The notes under the pieces were generated by a model. That model was given only the letters and a program-made list of their open reading frames with translations, was not told the origin of the DNA and made no database searches. From NCBI GenBank assembly GCA_026129465.1, contig JAHCIA010000001.1, positions 3,610,001 through 3,674,000 of the forward strand: DNA of 64,000 nucleotides, given 5' to 3'. Positions 56,724-64,000 of the stretch are shown here, one piece after another. How positions within the stretch are numbered: position 1 is the first letter of the stretch; the number at the start of each line of letters is the position of its first letter. Source of the stretch: Flavobacteriales bacterium (GTDB lineage: Bacteria; Bacteroidota; Bacteroidia; Flavobacteriales_F; PHOS-HE28). The translations under genes were made by a program, and so were the position numbers.

Positions 56724-57677
56724 ATGCGTATGTCCGGCCCCTTGAAACCCCTCAGGGAACAGATCAACGATCTTCTTTCCCTGCACAGCGGTGAACGCAG
56801 GGGCTTCCTGCTGATGATGCTGTTGCTGGTCCTGCTCAGCATCTGGGTGGTGTTCGAGCAATGGGTCATTCGTCCCAAACAACCCGATCTGGGTCCGCTG
56901 ATGGATGAGATGCGAAGCTGGGCCGCCGAACGTCATGCCGCATCCGTTCCGGATACTTCGTTCGCCGAACCATTCCCATTCGACCCGAACACCATTTCCA
57001 GGGGTGAATGGATCGCACTGGGATTCACCACGCGCCAGGTGGATGGTATCGAACGATACATGTCCAAGGGCGGGCGTTTTCGGGTGAAGGGAGATGTGGC
57101 CAAACTGTACAGCCTGCGGCCAGGCCAATACGAGCGGCTAGAGTCCTTCATCCTGCTGCCGGACAGCCTATCCCGCACACCCCGGTACGATCGCATGGCG
57201 CGCGGATCACCGGGTGATCGGGAAACGAAGGCGGAGCGTGTGGTGCGCCCTAGGGCCGATCGCCCGGCATGGCGAAAAGTGGAAGTGAACGCGGCGGACA
57301 GCGCGGAATTGGTGGCCCTGCCTGGGATCGGGCCGTCCTTCGCCAGGGGCATCCTTCGCTATCGCGACATGTTGGGAGGCTTCGTCTCATTGGACCAACT
57401 GGGCGAGGTATATGTGCTGAAGGACAAACCAGATGCTTTGGATCGTGTGCGCGAACTGCTTGTGGTGGACAGCCTGAGTGTGCGGCGCATCGCGATCAAC
57501 ACCTGCACGGTGGAGGAGTTGGCGGAACATCCGTACGCGCGCTGGAAACTGGCCAAACCCCTGATCGCGTACCGGCAGCAGCACGGACCCTTCCGCGAGG
57601 TGGCCGACATTCGCGGTTGCCACCTGATCGATGAGGACGCCTTCCGTAAACTTGCGCCCTACCTCAGCGTGGAGTGA
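56724..57677 (+). CDS. Membrane-anchored helix-hairpin-helix (ComEA-like) protein
   Basis: The ATG at 56724 (or 56730) gives 317 aa. One membrane helix lies near residues 32-50 (FLLMMLLLVLLSIWVVFEQW). Outside the membrane are three helix-hairpin-helix units: one near TISRGEWIALGFTTRQVDGI, a clear one at KVEVNAADSAELVALPGIGP, and one at IAINTCTVEELAEHPYARWK. ComEA-type HhH proteins bind DNA in the periplasm, often during uptake. The pattern supports DNA binding, but no other competence gene is near. It overlaps apt by 4 bp. Confidence 0.85.
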   Translation: MRMSGPLKPLREQINDLLSLHSGERRGFLLMMLLLVLLSIWVVFEQWVIRPKQPDLGPLMDEMRSWAAERHAASVPDTSFAEPFPFDPNTISRGEWIALGFTTRQVDGIERYMSKGGRFRVKGDVAKLYSLRPGQYERLESFILLPDSLSRTPRYDRMARGSPGDRETKAERVVRPRADRPAWRKVEVNAADSAELVALPGIGPSFARGILRYRDMLGGFVSLDQLGEVYVLKDKPDALDRVRELLVVDSLSVRRIAINTCTVEELAEHPYARWKLAKPLIAYRQQHGPFREVADIRGCHLIDEDAFRKLAPYLSVE

Positions 57678-58207
57678 CCGCCTTGCAAGAACGCCTCGAG
57701 GCCGCCATCCGCGCGGTACCCGATTTCCCCAAGCCGGGCGTGCTCTTCCGCGACATCACCCCCGTGCTGGAGGACCCGCTCCTTTGCCGGGCCATCACCG
57801 AGGGATTCCGGGAACGCCTGCAGGATGTGCCGGTGGACGCGATCGCCGGCATCGAAAGCCGGGGCTTCCTTTTCGGCATGCCGCTGGCGCTCGCGCTGGG
57901 TGTGCCATTCCTCACCGTGCGCAAGAAGGGCAAGCTCCCATGGAAGACCGTGTCCTACAAGTACGACCTGGAGTATGGCAGTGCGGAAGTGGAGATGCAT
58001 GTGGACAGCGTGCGGCCCGGCATGCGGGTGCTGGTACATGACGACCTGCTCGCCACCGGTGGCACGGCCGCGGCCGCCGCTGAACTCGTGCTGCGGCAGG
58101 GTGGGCACATCGCGGGATTCTCGTTCCTCATCGAACTGGCTTTTCTCGGGGGCCTGCGCAAACTCGAACCTTACAACGCCAGGGTCGTTGCCCTGAAGAC
58201 CTATTGA
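57674..58207 (+). CDS. apt: Adenine phosphoribosyltransferase
   Basis: Apt makes AMP from adenine and PRPP in purine salvage. The start is GTG 57674, overlapping the previous stop (TTG 57683 is an alternative), giving 177 aa, the usual length. Motifs are [60 protein letters not shown] and the PRPP loop [20 protein letters not shown]. It is followed 2 bp later by an acyl-CoA dehydrogenase on the same strand. Confidence 0.96.
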   Translation: MTALQERLEAAIRAVPDFPKPGVLFRDITPVLEDPLLCRAITEGFRERLQDVPVDAIAGIESRGFLFGMPLALALGVPFLTVRKKGKLPWKTVSYKYDLEYGSAEVEMHVDSVRPGMRVLVHDDLLATGGTAAAAAELVLRQGGHIAGFSFLIELAFLGGLRKLEPYNARVVALKTY

Positions 58208-58209
58208 CC

Positions 58210-59355
58210 ATGGAGTTCACCACCACCGAAAGCCAGAACATGATCGCGCAGGCCGTGCGCGACCTCTGTGAGCGTGAATTGCGCCCCCATTTGATGGATT
58301 GGGACGAGCGCCAGCACTTCCCCGTGGAGTTGTTCCGGGAGCATTTCGGTCCCGCCGGCATGCTGGGTGTGTTGGTGCCGGAGGAGTATGGAGGTGCAGG
58401 CCTGGGCTATTTCGAGTACATCTCCACCATTGTGGAGGTGGCCCGGATCTGTGGCAGCGTGGGCCTGAGCGTGGCGGCGCACAACAGTCTCTGCACCGGC
58501 CATATCCTCCAGTTCGGCAACGCGGAGCAGAAACGTCGGTGGCTGCCCAAACTCGCGTCCGGCCAATGGATCGGTGCCTGGGCCTTGACCGAGCCCAACA
58601 CCGGTAGCGATGCCATGCGCATGAAATGCACCGCGCGGAAGGATGGCGATGCATGGGTGCTCAATGGCACCAAGTGCTGGATCACCCATGGGATCACCGG
58701 GGATGTGGTGGTGGCCATCGTGCGTACGGGTGAATTACTGGACAGCAAGGGCATGACCGCCTTCGTGATCGAGCGGGGCACACCGGGATTGAAGGCGGGC
58801 AAGAAGGAGAACAAGCTGGGCATGCGCGCCAGCGAGACCGCCGAGGTGATCTTCGAGGACTGCCGGGTGCCCGAGGAGAACATTCTGGGACAGGTGGGCG
58901 AGGGATTCCAGCAGGCCATGAAGGTTCTCGACGGGGGGCGCATCAGCATCGCCGCCCTCAGTCTGGGCATCGCCAGGGGCGCTTTCGAGGCCAGTGTGAA
59001 GTATGCCAGGGAGCGTGAACAATTCGGCCAGCCCATTGCCAACTTCCAGGCCATCGCTTTCAAGCTGGCTGACATGGCCACCCGCATCGAGGCCGCCGAA
59101 CTCCTCACCCTGCAGGCGGCCGATCTGAAGAACAGGGGGAAGAAGATGACCAAGGAGAGTGCCATGGCCAAGTATTACGCCAGCGAGGTGGCCGTGTGGG
59201 CCAGCAATGAAGCGGTGCAGATCCATGGCGGCTATGGCTACACCAAGGACTTCCCCGTGGAGAAATTCTACCGCGACAGCAAGCTTTGCACGATCGGGGA
59301 GGGGACCAGCGAGATCCAGAAGCTGGTCATCGGCCGGGACATCCTGCGGGGATGA
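58210..59355 (+). CDS. Acyl-CoA dehydrogenase
   Basis: The ATG at 58210 ([20 protein letters not shown]) gives 381 aa. The FAD-binding and substrate regions are typical: [60 protein letters not shown], and the C-terminal [20 protein letters not shown] with [18 protein letters not shown]. The G-Y-G-Y segment and nearby Glu place it with short/medium-chain enzymes such as butyryl-CoA dehydrogenase. It oxidises acyl-CoA to enoyl-CoA and passes electrons to ETF. Confidence 0.95.
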   Translation: MEFTTTESQNMIAQAVRDLCERELRPHLMDWDERQHFPVELFREHFGPAGMLGVLVPEEYGGAGLGYFEYISTIVEVARICGSVGLSVAAHNSLCTGHILQFGNAEQKRRWLPKLASGQWIGAWALTEPNTGSDAMRMKCTARKDGDAWVLNGTKCWITHGITGDVVVAIVRTGELLDSKGMTAFVIERGTPGLKAGKKENKLGMRASETAEVIFEDCRVPEENILGQVGEGFQQAMKVLDGGRISIAALSLGIARGAFEASVKYAREREQFGQPIANFQAIAFKLADMATRIEAAELLTLQAADLKNRGKKMTKESAMAKYYASEVAVWASNEAVQIHGGYGYTKDFPVEKFYRDSKLCTIGEGTSEIQKLVIGRDILRG

Positions 59356-59390
59356 GCACCGTACGGGCCCAAGGCCGACCCATGGCATCG

Positions 59391-59421
59391 TTTGCGACTT
59401 TCGATCATCGCGCTATATTTG
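59391..59421 (+). promoter_or_regulatory. Bacteroidetes promoter for rpsU
   Basis: -33 TTTG at 59391-59394 and -7 TATATTTG at 59414-59421 are separated by 19 bp. The rpsU ATG is 22 nt downstream. This is one of the two complete matches in the window. Confidence 0.75.
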
Positions 59422-59443
59422 CCGCCCCGATAGAGAAAACAAC

Positions 59444-59635
59444 ATGCTGATCATCCCGGTCAAGGAAGGCGAGAGCATCGACAAGGCGCTCAAGAAGTTC
59501 AAGAAGAAGTTCGAGCGCACCGGCACCATGCGCCAGTTGCGCAGGCGCCAGGCCTTCACCAAGCCTTCCGTGGCACGTCGCAAGGAGATCATCCGGGCGG
59601 CCTACAAGCTCAAGACCTACTCGCAGGAACAATAG
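59444..59635 (+). CDS. rpsU: 30S ribosomal protein bS21
   Basis: The 63-aa basic protein starts MLIIPVKEGESIDKALKKFK and ends RAAYKLKTYSQEQ, the bS21 pattern of Bacteroidetes. In this phylum bS21 helps hold the anti-Shine-Dalgarno end of 16S rRNA, which explains the weak use of SD sites. A full promoter precedes it and a terminator follows. Confidence 0.96.
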   Translation: MLIIPVKEGESIDKALKKFKKKFERTGTMRQLRRRQAFTKPSVARRKEIIRAAYKLKTYSQEQ

Positions 59636-59657
59636 ACCCTGCGATCTTCACGTCCTC

Positions 59658-59692
59658 AAGGCGAAGGGTCCACCGGACTTTTCGCCTTTTTT
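59658..59692 (+). terminator. Rho-independent terminator after rpsU
   Basis: Arms AAGGCGAA/TTCGCCTT with an inner GTCC/GGAC stem are followed by four further T. The xerC ATG lies 7 nt after the end. Confidence 0.85.
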
Positions 59693-59698
59693 GCTTCC

Positions 59699-60589
59699 AT
59701 GCTCATCGGTCGCTACCTGGACCACCTGGCTTTCGAGCGGCGCGCCAGTCCTTTGACCGTGGCGGCCTATCGCCGGGACCTCGGGCAATTCGCCTCCTTC
59801 CTGGCCGCCCAGGGCCTTGACCAGCCCGAGATGGCCACCGGTCCGATGGTGCGTGCGTGGATGATGTCGCTGATGGAGGGTGGGACGGGTCCGCGCAGCG
59901 TCAACCGGAAGCTCAGCTCCCTGCGGGGGTTCTTCCGTTTCGCCAGGCTCACCGGATGCATAGGCAACGAACCCACCGCCCTGCTCGATCCGCCCAAGAC
60001 GCCCAAGCGCCTCCCGGAATTCGTGGAGGAAAGACGCATGGACGAACTGTTCGATCCCGCGATCTGGCCGGAGGGGTACCAAGGCCGCCTGCACCGGCTG
60101 GTATTGGAACTGTTGTATGGAACAGGGATGCGCTTGGCCGAACTGCTCGGGCTGAAAGGGCAGGATGTCGATCTGGCCGCACGCACCCTGCGGGTCTTGG
60201 GCAAGCGGAACAAGGAACGGATCATACCCCTGGGCGATGAATTGGTCGATCGGCTCGCTGGCTACCTGGCTGTGCGGAGTGGGGCCGAAACCGGTGCCGG
60301 GCAGGGAAGCCCCTTGCTGTTGAACGAGCATGGCAAGCCCCTTTCGCGGCGTGCCGTGCAACGGATCGTGGCGAGGTATCTGGGCCTGGTCACTCCGCAA
60401 TCGCGGAGAAGCCCCCATGTGCTTCGGCACACCTTCGCCACCCATATGTTGGAGCATGGCGCCGATCTCAATGCCGTGAAGGAGCTGTTGGGGCATGCCG
60501 GTCTGGCCGCCACCCAGGTGTACACGCACAACACGGTGGAGAAGCTGCGCAAGGTCCACGCCCAGGCCCATCCCCGGGGTGGTGGGTGA
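59699..60589 (+). CDS. xerC: Tyrosine recombinase XerC/XerD family
   Basis: The 296-aa protein has the N-terminal SAM-like core-binding domain (YLDHLAFERRASPLTVAAYR) and the catalytic domain with Arg in LLYGTGMRLAELLGL, Lys in GKRNKERIIPL, HxxR in PHVLRHTFATH, His in LLGHAGLAATQVYTH, and the nucleophile Tyr in the last motif. XerC/D resolve chromosome dimers at dif. The size and the place next to rpsU and the tRNA cluster are those of the housekeeping enzyme rather than an integrase. The ATG follows directly after the rpsU terminator. Confidence 0.94.
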   Translation: MLIGRYLDHLAFERRASPLTVAAYRRDLGQFASFLAAQGLDQPEMATGPMVRAWMMSLMEGGTGPRSVNRKLSSLRGFFRFARLTGCIGNEPTALLDPPKTPKRLPEFVEERRMDELFDPAIWPEGYQGRLHRLVLELLYGTGMRLAELLGLKGQDVDLAARTLRVLGKRNKERIIPLGDELVDRLAGYLAVRSGAETGAGQGSPLLLNEHGKPLSRRAVQRIVARYLGLVTPQSRRSPHVLRHTFATHMLEHGADLNAVKELLGHAGLAATQVYTHNTVEKLRKVHAQAHPRGGG

Positions 60590-60706
60590 GGGCCGACCGG
60601 CCGGCGCGGCGGGTTCCATGCGAGGCCATACCCGGTATGGTCAGGGGTGGTTCCAAACCCTGTGGCCGACGTGCCTCCCGGTCTTCCTTCTGGCGTGCTT
60701 CGACTG

Positions 60707-60737
60707 TTTGGTAGCGAACGGTTTCTTGCTACATTTG
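60707..60737 (+). promoter_or_regulatory. Bacteroidetes promoter for the tRNA-tuf cluster
   Basis: -33 TTTG at 60707-60710 and -7 TACATTTG at 60730-60737, 19 bp apart. The first tRNA starts at 60806. Confidence 0.75.
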
Positions 60738-60805
60738 CAGGCCCAATTCGGGGGGTTCGTTCTCCCGAAGGGGGTGAAAGGCGCGTTCTTTCCCTTGTTG
60801 TACAG

Positions 60806-60878
60806 GCCAATGTAGCTCAGCTGGTAGAGCAGCTGATTTGTAATCAGCCGGTCGTGGGTTCGAGTCCCTCCATTGGCT
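60806..60878 (+). tRNA. tRNA-Thr (anticodon TGT)
   Basis: Acceptor GCCAATG pairs with CATTGGC; D-arm TAGCTCAGCTGGTAGAGC; anticodon loop TTTGTAA gives TGT; T-loop GGTTCGAGTCC. CCA is not encoded. Confidence 0.95.
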
Positions 60879-60894
60879 CCGAGAGCCATAGCAT

Positions 60895-60980
60895 GGGGAG
60901 ATACCCAAGTGGCCAACGGGGGCAGACTGTAAATCTGCTGTCTTACGACTTCGTAGGTTCGAATCCTGCTCTCCCCACCA
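60895..60980 (+). tRNA. tRNA-Tyr (anticodon GTA), CCA encoded
   Basis: Acceptor GGGGAGA pairs with TCTCCCC and ends in ACCA. The anticodon loop CTGTAAA gives GTA. The long variable arm (class II) is typical of tRNA-Tyr. Confidence 0.95.
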
Positions 60981-61067
60981 TCATCTCGGAGCCGACCCCC
61001 GATAGCCCCGAAGCTGATAGCCAGGGGTCACGGGCTGGACGGGTCAGCACTTCACCGGTCCCTTCAA

Positions 61068-61140
61068 GCGGGAGTAGCTCAGTTGGTAGAGCATCAGCCT
61101 TCCAAGCTGAATGTCGCGGGTTCGAGTCTCGTCTCCCGCT
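61068..61140 (+). tRNA. tRNA-Gly (anticodon TCC)
   Basis: Acceptor GCGGGAG pairs with CTCCCGC; the anticodon loop CTTCCAA gives TCC; T-loop GGTTCGAGTC. CCA is not encoded. Confidence 0.95.
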
Positions 61141-61197
61141 CTACGGCGCCCTTGGCATGGGCGCCTCACCCAAGGAGGTCCGCCTCCTGGTGACCAA

Positions 61198-61272
<75 letters not shown>

Positions 61273-61363
61273 CGCGATCATTTGCGACCGACCAGTTGAC
61301 ACCAGGCCCTGTACAACGACCGAAGAACGGATACATCGAACAACAACCAACGACCGAACGACA

Positions 61364-62551
<1,188 letters not shown>

Positions 62552-62570
62552 GCATAGCACCAAGGTCAGC

Positions 62571-62600
62571 AGGGCCGTCCGCCTTTCGGTGGGCGGCCCT
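62571..62600 (+). terminator. Hairpin after tuf
   Basis: A 13-bp stem with two G-T pairs (AGGGCCGTCCGCC / GGTGGGCGGCCCT) and loop TTTC. No T-run, so it may be an attenuator or a processing site between tuf and tRNA-Trp. Confidence 0.55.
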
Positions 62601-62630
62601 CGCCGCCCCGGAGAACCACAGTACGAACGA

Positions 62631-62703
62631 ACGGGTGTAGCTCAATTGGTAGAGCGACGGTCTCCAAAACCGTAGGCTGCGGGTTCGATTCCTGCCACCC
62701 GTG
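62631..62703 (+). tRNA. tRNA-Trp (anticodon CCA)
   Basis: Acceptor ACGGGTG pairs with CACCCGT, discriminator G; the anticodon loop CTCCAAA gives CCA; T-loop GGTTCGATTCC. Its last three bases also spell the GTG of the longer secE frame. Confidence 0.95.
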
Positions 62704-62721
62704 CCCAAGAAACCAGAACTC

Positions 62722-62955
62722 GTGGCCAGCTTCAAGACATATCTCACCGAGAGCTACACCGAACTCGTCCACAAGGTGTCATGGCCCACTTGGAAGGAAC
62801 TCCAGAGCAGCGCCATCGTGGTGCTTGTGGCGGCCCTCATCGTGTCGGGCATCATCTTCGTCATGGACTACGTCTTTGGCGTGCAGAACATGGGCGCGGG
62901 TGATACCGGCGTCTGGAAAGGCATACTCGGCTTCATCTACAAAATGCTCACCTGA
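62722..62955 (+). CDS. secE: Preprotein translocase subunit SecE
   Basis: SecE is the small essential subunit of the SecYEG channel. From GTG 62722 the protein is 77 aa (MASFKTYLTESYTELVHKVS). It has the amphipathic segment with SWPTWKELQSSAIVV and one membrane helix (VALIVSGIIFVMDYVF). An upstream GTG at 62701 would add seven residues but overlaps the 3' end of tRNA-Trp, which must be cut away, so I prefer 62722. The stop overlaps the nusG ATG by 1 bp. Confidence 0.93.
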   Translation: MASFKTYLTESYTELVHKVSWPTWKELQSSAIVVLVAALIVSGIIFVMDYVFGVQNMGAGDTGVWKGILGFIYKMLT

Positions 62956-63509
62956 TGACGGCGGTCGGCACCAAGAAGTGGTATGTCATCCGGGCCATCA
63001 GCGGCAAGGAGAAGAAGGTCAAGGAATTGATCGATCTGGAACTGTCGCGCACCAACATGGGCACCCACGTTTCTCAGGTGCTCATCCCCATGGAGAAGTT
63101 CTTCCAGATCCGCGACGGCAAAAAGGTGAGCAAGGAGCGCAATTTCTTCCCCGGCTACGTGCTCATGGAGGCCGACCTCACCGGCGAGATCGCCCACAGC
63201 ATCAAGAACCTCCCGAACGTGATCGGCTTCCTTGGCGCCGAGAAAGGCGGCGAGCCCGTGCCCCTGCGCCAGAGCGAAGTGAACAGGATCCTGGGCACCG
63301 TGGATGAACTGGCCGATGCCGATGCCACCAACCACAACCCCTACCATGTGGGCGAGGGTGTGAAGGTGATCGACGGGCCCTTCAACGGGTTCAATGGCGT
63401 GATCGAGGAGATCAACGAGGAGAAGAAGAAGTTGAAGGTGATGGTGAAGATCTTCGGAAGGCGTACCCCGCTCGAACTGAGCTTCATGCAGGTGGAGAAG
63501 GAGGTCTGA
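62955..63509 (+). CDS. nusG: Transcription termination/antitermination factor NusG
   Basis: The 184-aa protein has the NGN domain (KKWYVIRAISGKEKKVKELI, RNFFPGYVLMEADL, NVIGFLGAEKGGEPVPL) and a C-terminal KOW domain (VGEGVKVIDGPFNGFNGVIE). NusG binds RNA polymerase and links transcription with translation. The gene overlaps secE by one base and lies just before the L11 gene. Confidence 0.97.
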   Translation: MTAVGTKKWYVIRAISGKEKKVKELIDLELSRTNMGTHVSQVLIPMEKFFQIRDGKKVSKERNFFPGYVLMEADLTGEIAHSIKNLPNVIGFLGAEKGGEPVPLRQSEVNRILGTVDELADADATNHNPYHVGEGVKVIDGPFNGFNGVIEEINEEKKKLKVMVKIFGRRTPLELSFMQVEKEV

Positions 63510-63571
63510 ACAGAGCATAACCGTCCGAGTCCGCCGCAGGGCGTACGTCAGCAGGACATAAAACAGGAACA

Positions 63572-64000
63572 ATGGCCAAGGAAGTTTCGGGTCTCGTCAA
63601 GCTCCAGATCAAGGGCGGCGCGGCCAATCCCTCGCCTCCCGTAGGTCCCGCGTTGGGTGCCAAGGGGGTGAACATCATGGATTTCTGCAAGCAGTTCAAT
63701 GCCCGCACGCAGGACAAGGCGGGCAAGGTGCTGCCGGTGGTGATCACCGTCTATTCGGACAAGTCGTTCGATTTCATCATCAAGACCCCGCCCGCCGCGG
63801 TGCAGATCATCGAGGCGGCCAAGATCAAGGGCGGCAGCGGCGAACCCCACACCAAGAAGGTGGGCAGCATCACCTGGGAGCAGGTGAAGGCCATCGCCCA
63901 GGACAAGATGCCCGACCTCAACTGTTTCACCTTGGAGAGCGCCATGAGCATGGTGGCCGGCACGGCCCGCAGCATGGGTGTCACCGTAACCGGCGAAAAG
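63572..64000 (+). CDS. rplK: 50S ribosomal protein uL11, 3' end outside the window
   Basis: The window holds 143 codons from ATG 63572 ([20 protein letters not shown]), nearly the whole protein. [20 protein letters not shown] and the C-terminal rRNA-binding part ([20 protein letters not shown]) are present. It is cut by the window edge, with only a few residues missing. It lies 62 bp after nusG, as usual in the rplKAJL region. Confidence 0.96.
   Translation, partial: MAKEVSGLVKLQIKGGAANPSPPVGPALGAKGVNIMDFCKQFNARTQDKAGKVLPVVITVYSDKSFDFIIKTPPAAVQIIEAAKIKGGSGEPHTKKVGSITWEQVKAIAQDKMPDLNCFTLESAMSMVAGTARSMGVTVTGEK

Noticed and set aside
59699..60589. Integrase of a mobile element at the tRNA cluster
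   Set aside because: Size, motifs and conserved place next to rpsU fit housekeeping XerC/D; no flanking direct repeats or cargo genes were seen.

Overview
The window looks like a piece of chromosome from a GC-rich member of the Bacteroidetes (Bacteroidota), probably Flavobacteriales-like. Four things point there: many proteins end in type IX secretion (T9SS) sorting domains; there is a fused SecDF, a type III glutamine synthetase and a PorE-like OmpA protein; promoters match the Bacteroidetes -7 element TAnnTTTG; and the order rpsU-xerC-tRNA(Thr,Tyr,Gly,Thr)-tuf-tRNA(Trp)-secE-nusG-rplK is typical of the phylum. The high GC makes long antisense open frames common, and I treat these as shadows. 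No IS element, prophage, CRISPR array or rRNA was recognised.

Layout. 1-6.0 kb: the first codons of ispE, accA, a secreted lipoprotein, dnaB, a secreted protein usually labelled asparagine synthetase B, and a DUF5606 protein. 6.1-14.5 kb: an envelope and redox block with a T9SS-tagged five-heme cytochrome, a T9SS-tagged M28 peptidase, a T9SS-tagged cupredoxin, an S9 (DPP-IV type) peptidase and two tandem di-heme peroxidase lipoproteins; then murB. 15.6-19.6 kb: the most unusual stretch, with a perfect 31-copy octanucleotide array in a 958-bp gene-free gap, an AT-richer T9SS cargo gene, and an S74-chaperone/T9SS gene broken by two in-frame stops at apparent Gln codons. 19.7-29.9 kb: two glycosyltransferases, an FtsE-like ATPase, a large TPR protein with a partner outer-membrane barrel, and gyrB. 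29.9-36.4 kb: a 1451-aa surface protein with five tandem repeats, and an ECF sigma factor followed by a membrane-anchored PKD protein that may be its anti-sigma/sensor. 36.5-52.2 kb: mdh, an FG-GAP T9SS cargo, secDF, tatA, a Na+/Ca2+ exchanger, glnN, a PorE-like protein, purM, prfA and pyrF. 52.3-64 kb: DUF2851, PspC, an RmlD-like reductase, an AGCS symporter, an HhH protein, apt, an acyl-CoA dehydrogenase, rpsU, xerC, five tRNAs, tuf, secE, nusG and the start of rplK.

How the parts fit. SecDF helps move proteins across the inner membrane, and the PorE-like protein probably belongs to the T9SS that carries at least six cargos encoded here to the cell surface. Two of those cargos are redox proteins, which suggests extracellular electron-transfer or metal chemistry at the surface. 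A recurrent -7-like motif, often TACCTTCG or TATCTTCG, precedes many genes and in several cases lies only 4-8 nt before the start codon, suggesting short-leader or leaderless transcripts. No complete undescribed defence or mobile system was seen. The strongest leads are the interrupted S74 gene, the octanucleotide array, the sigma/PKD pair and the T9SS-exported redox proteins.
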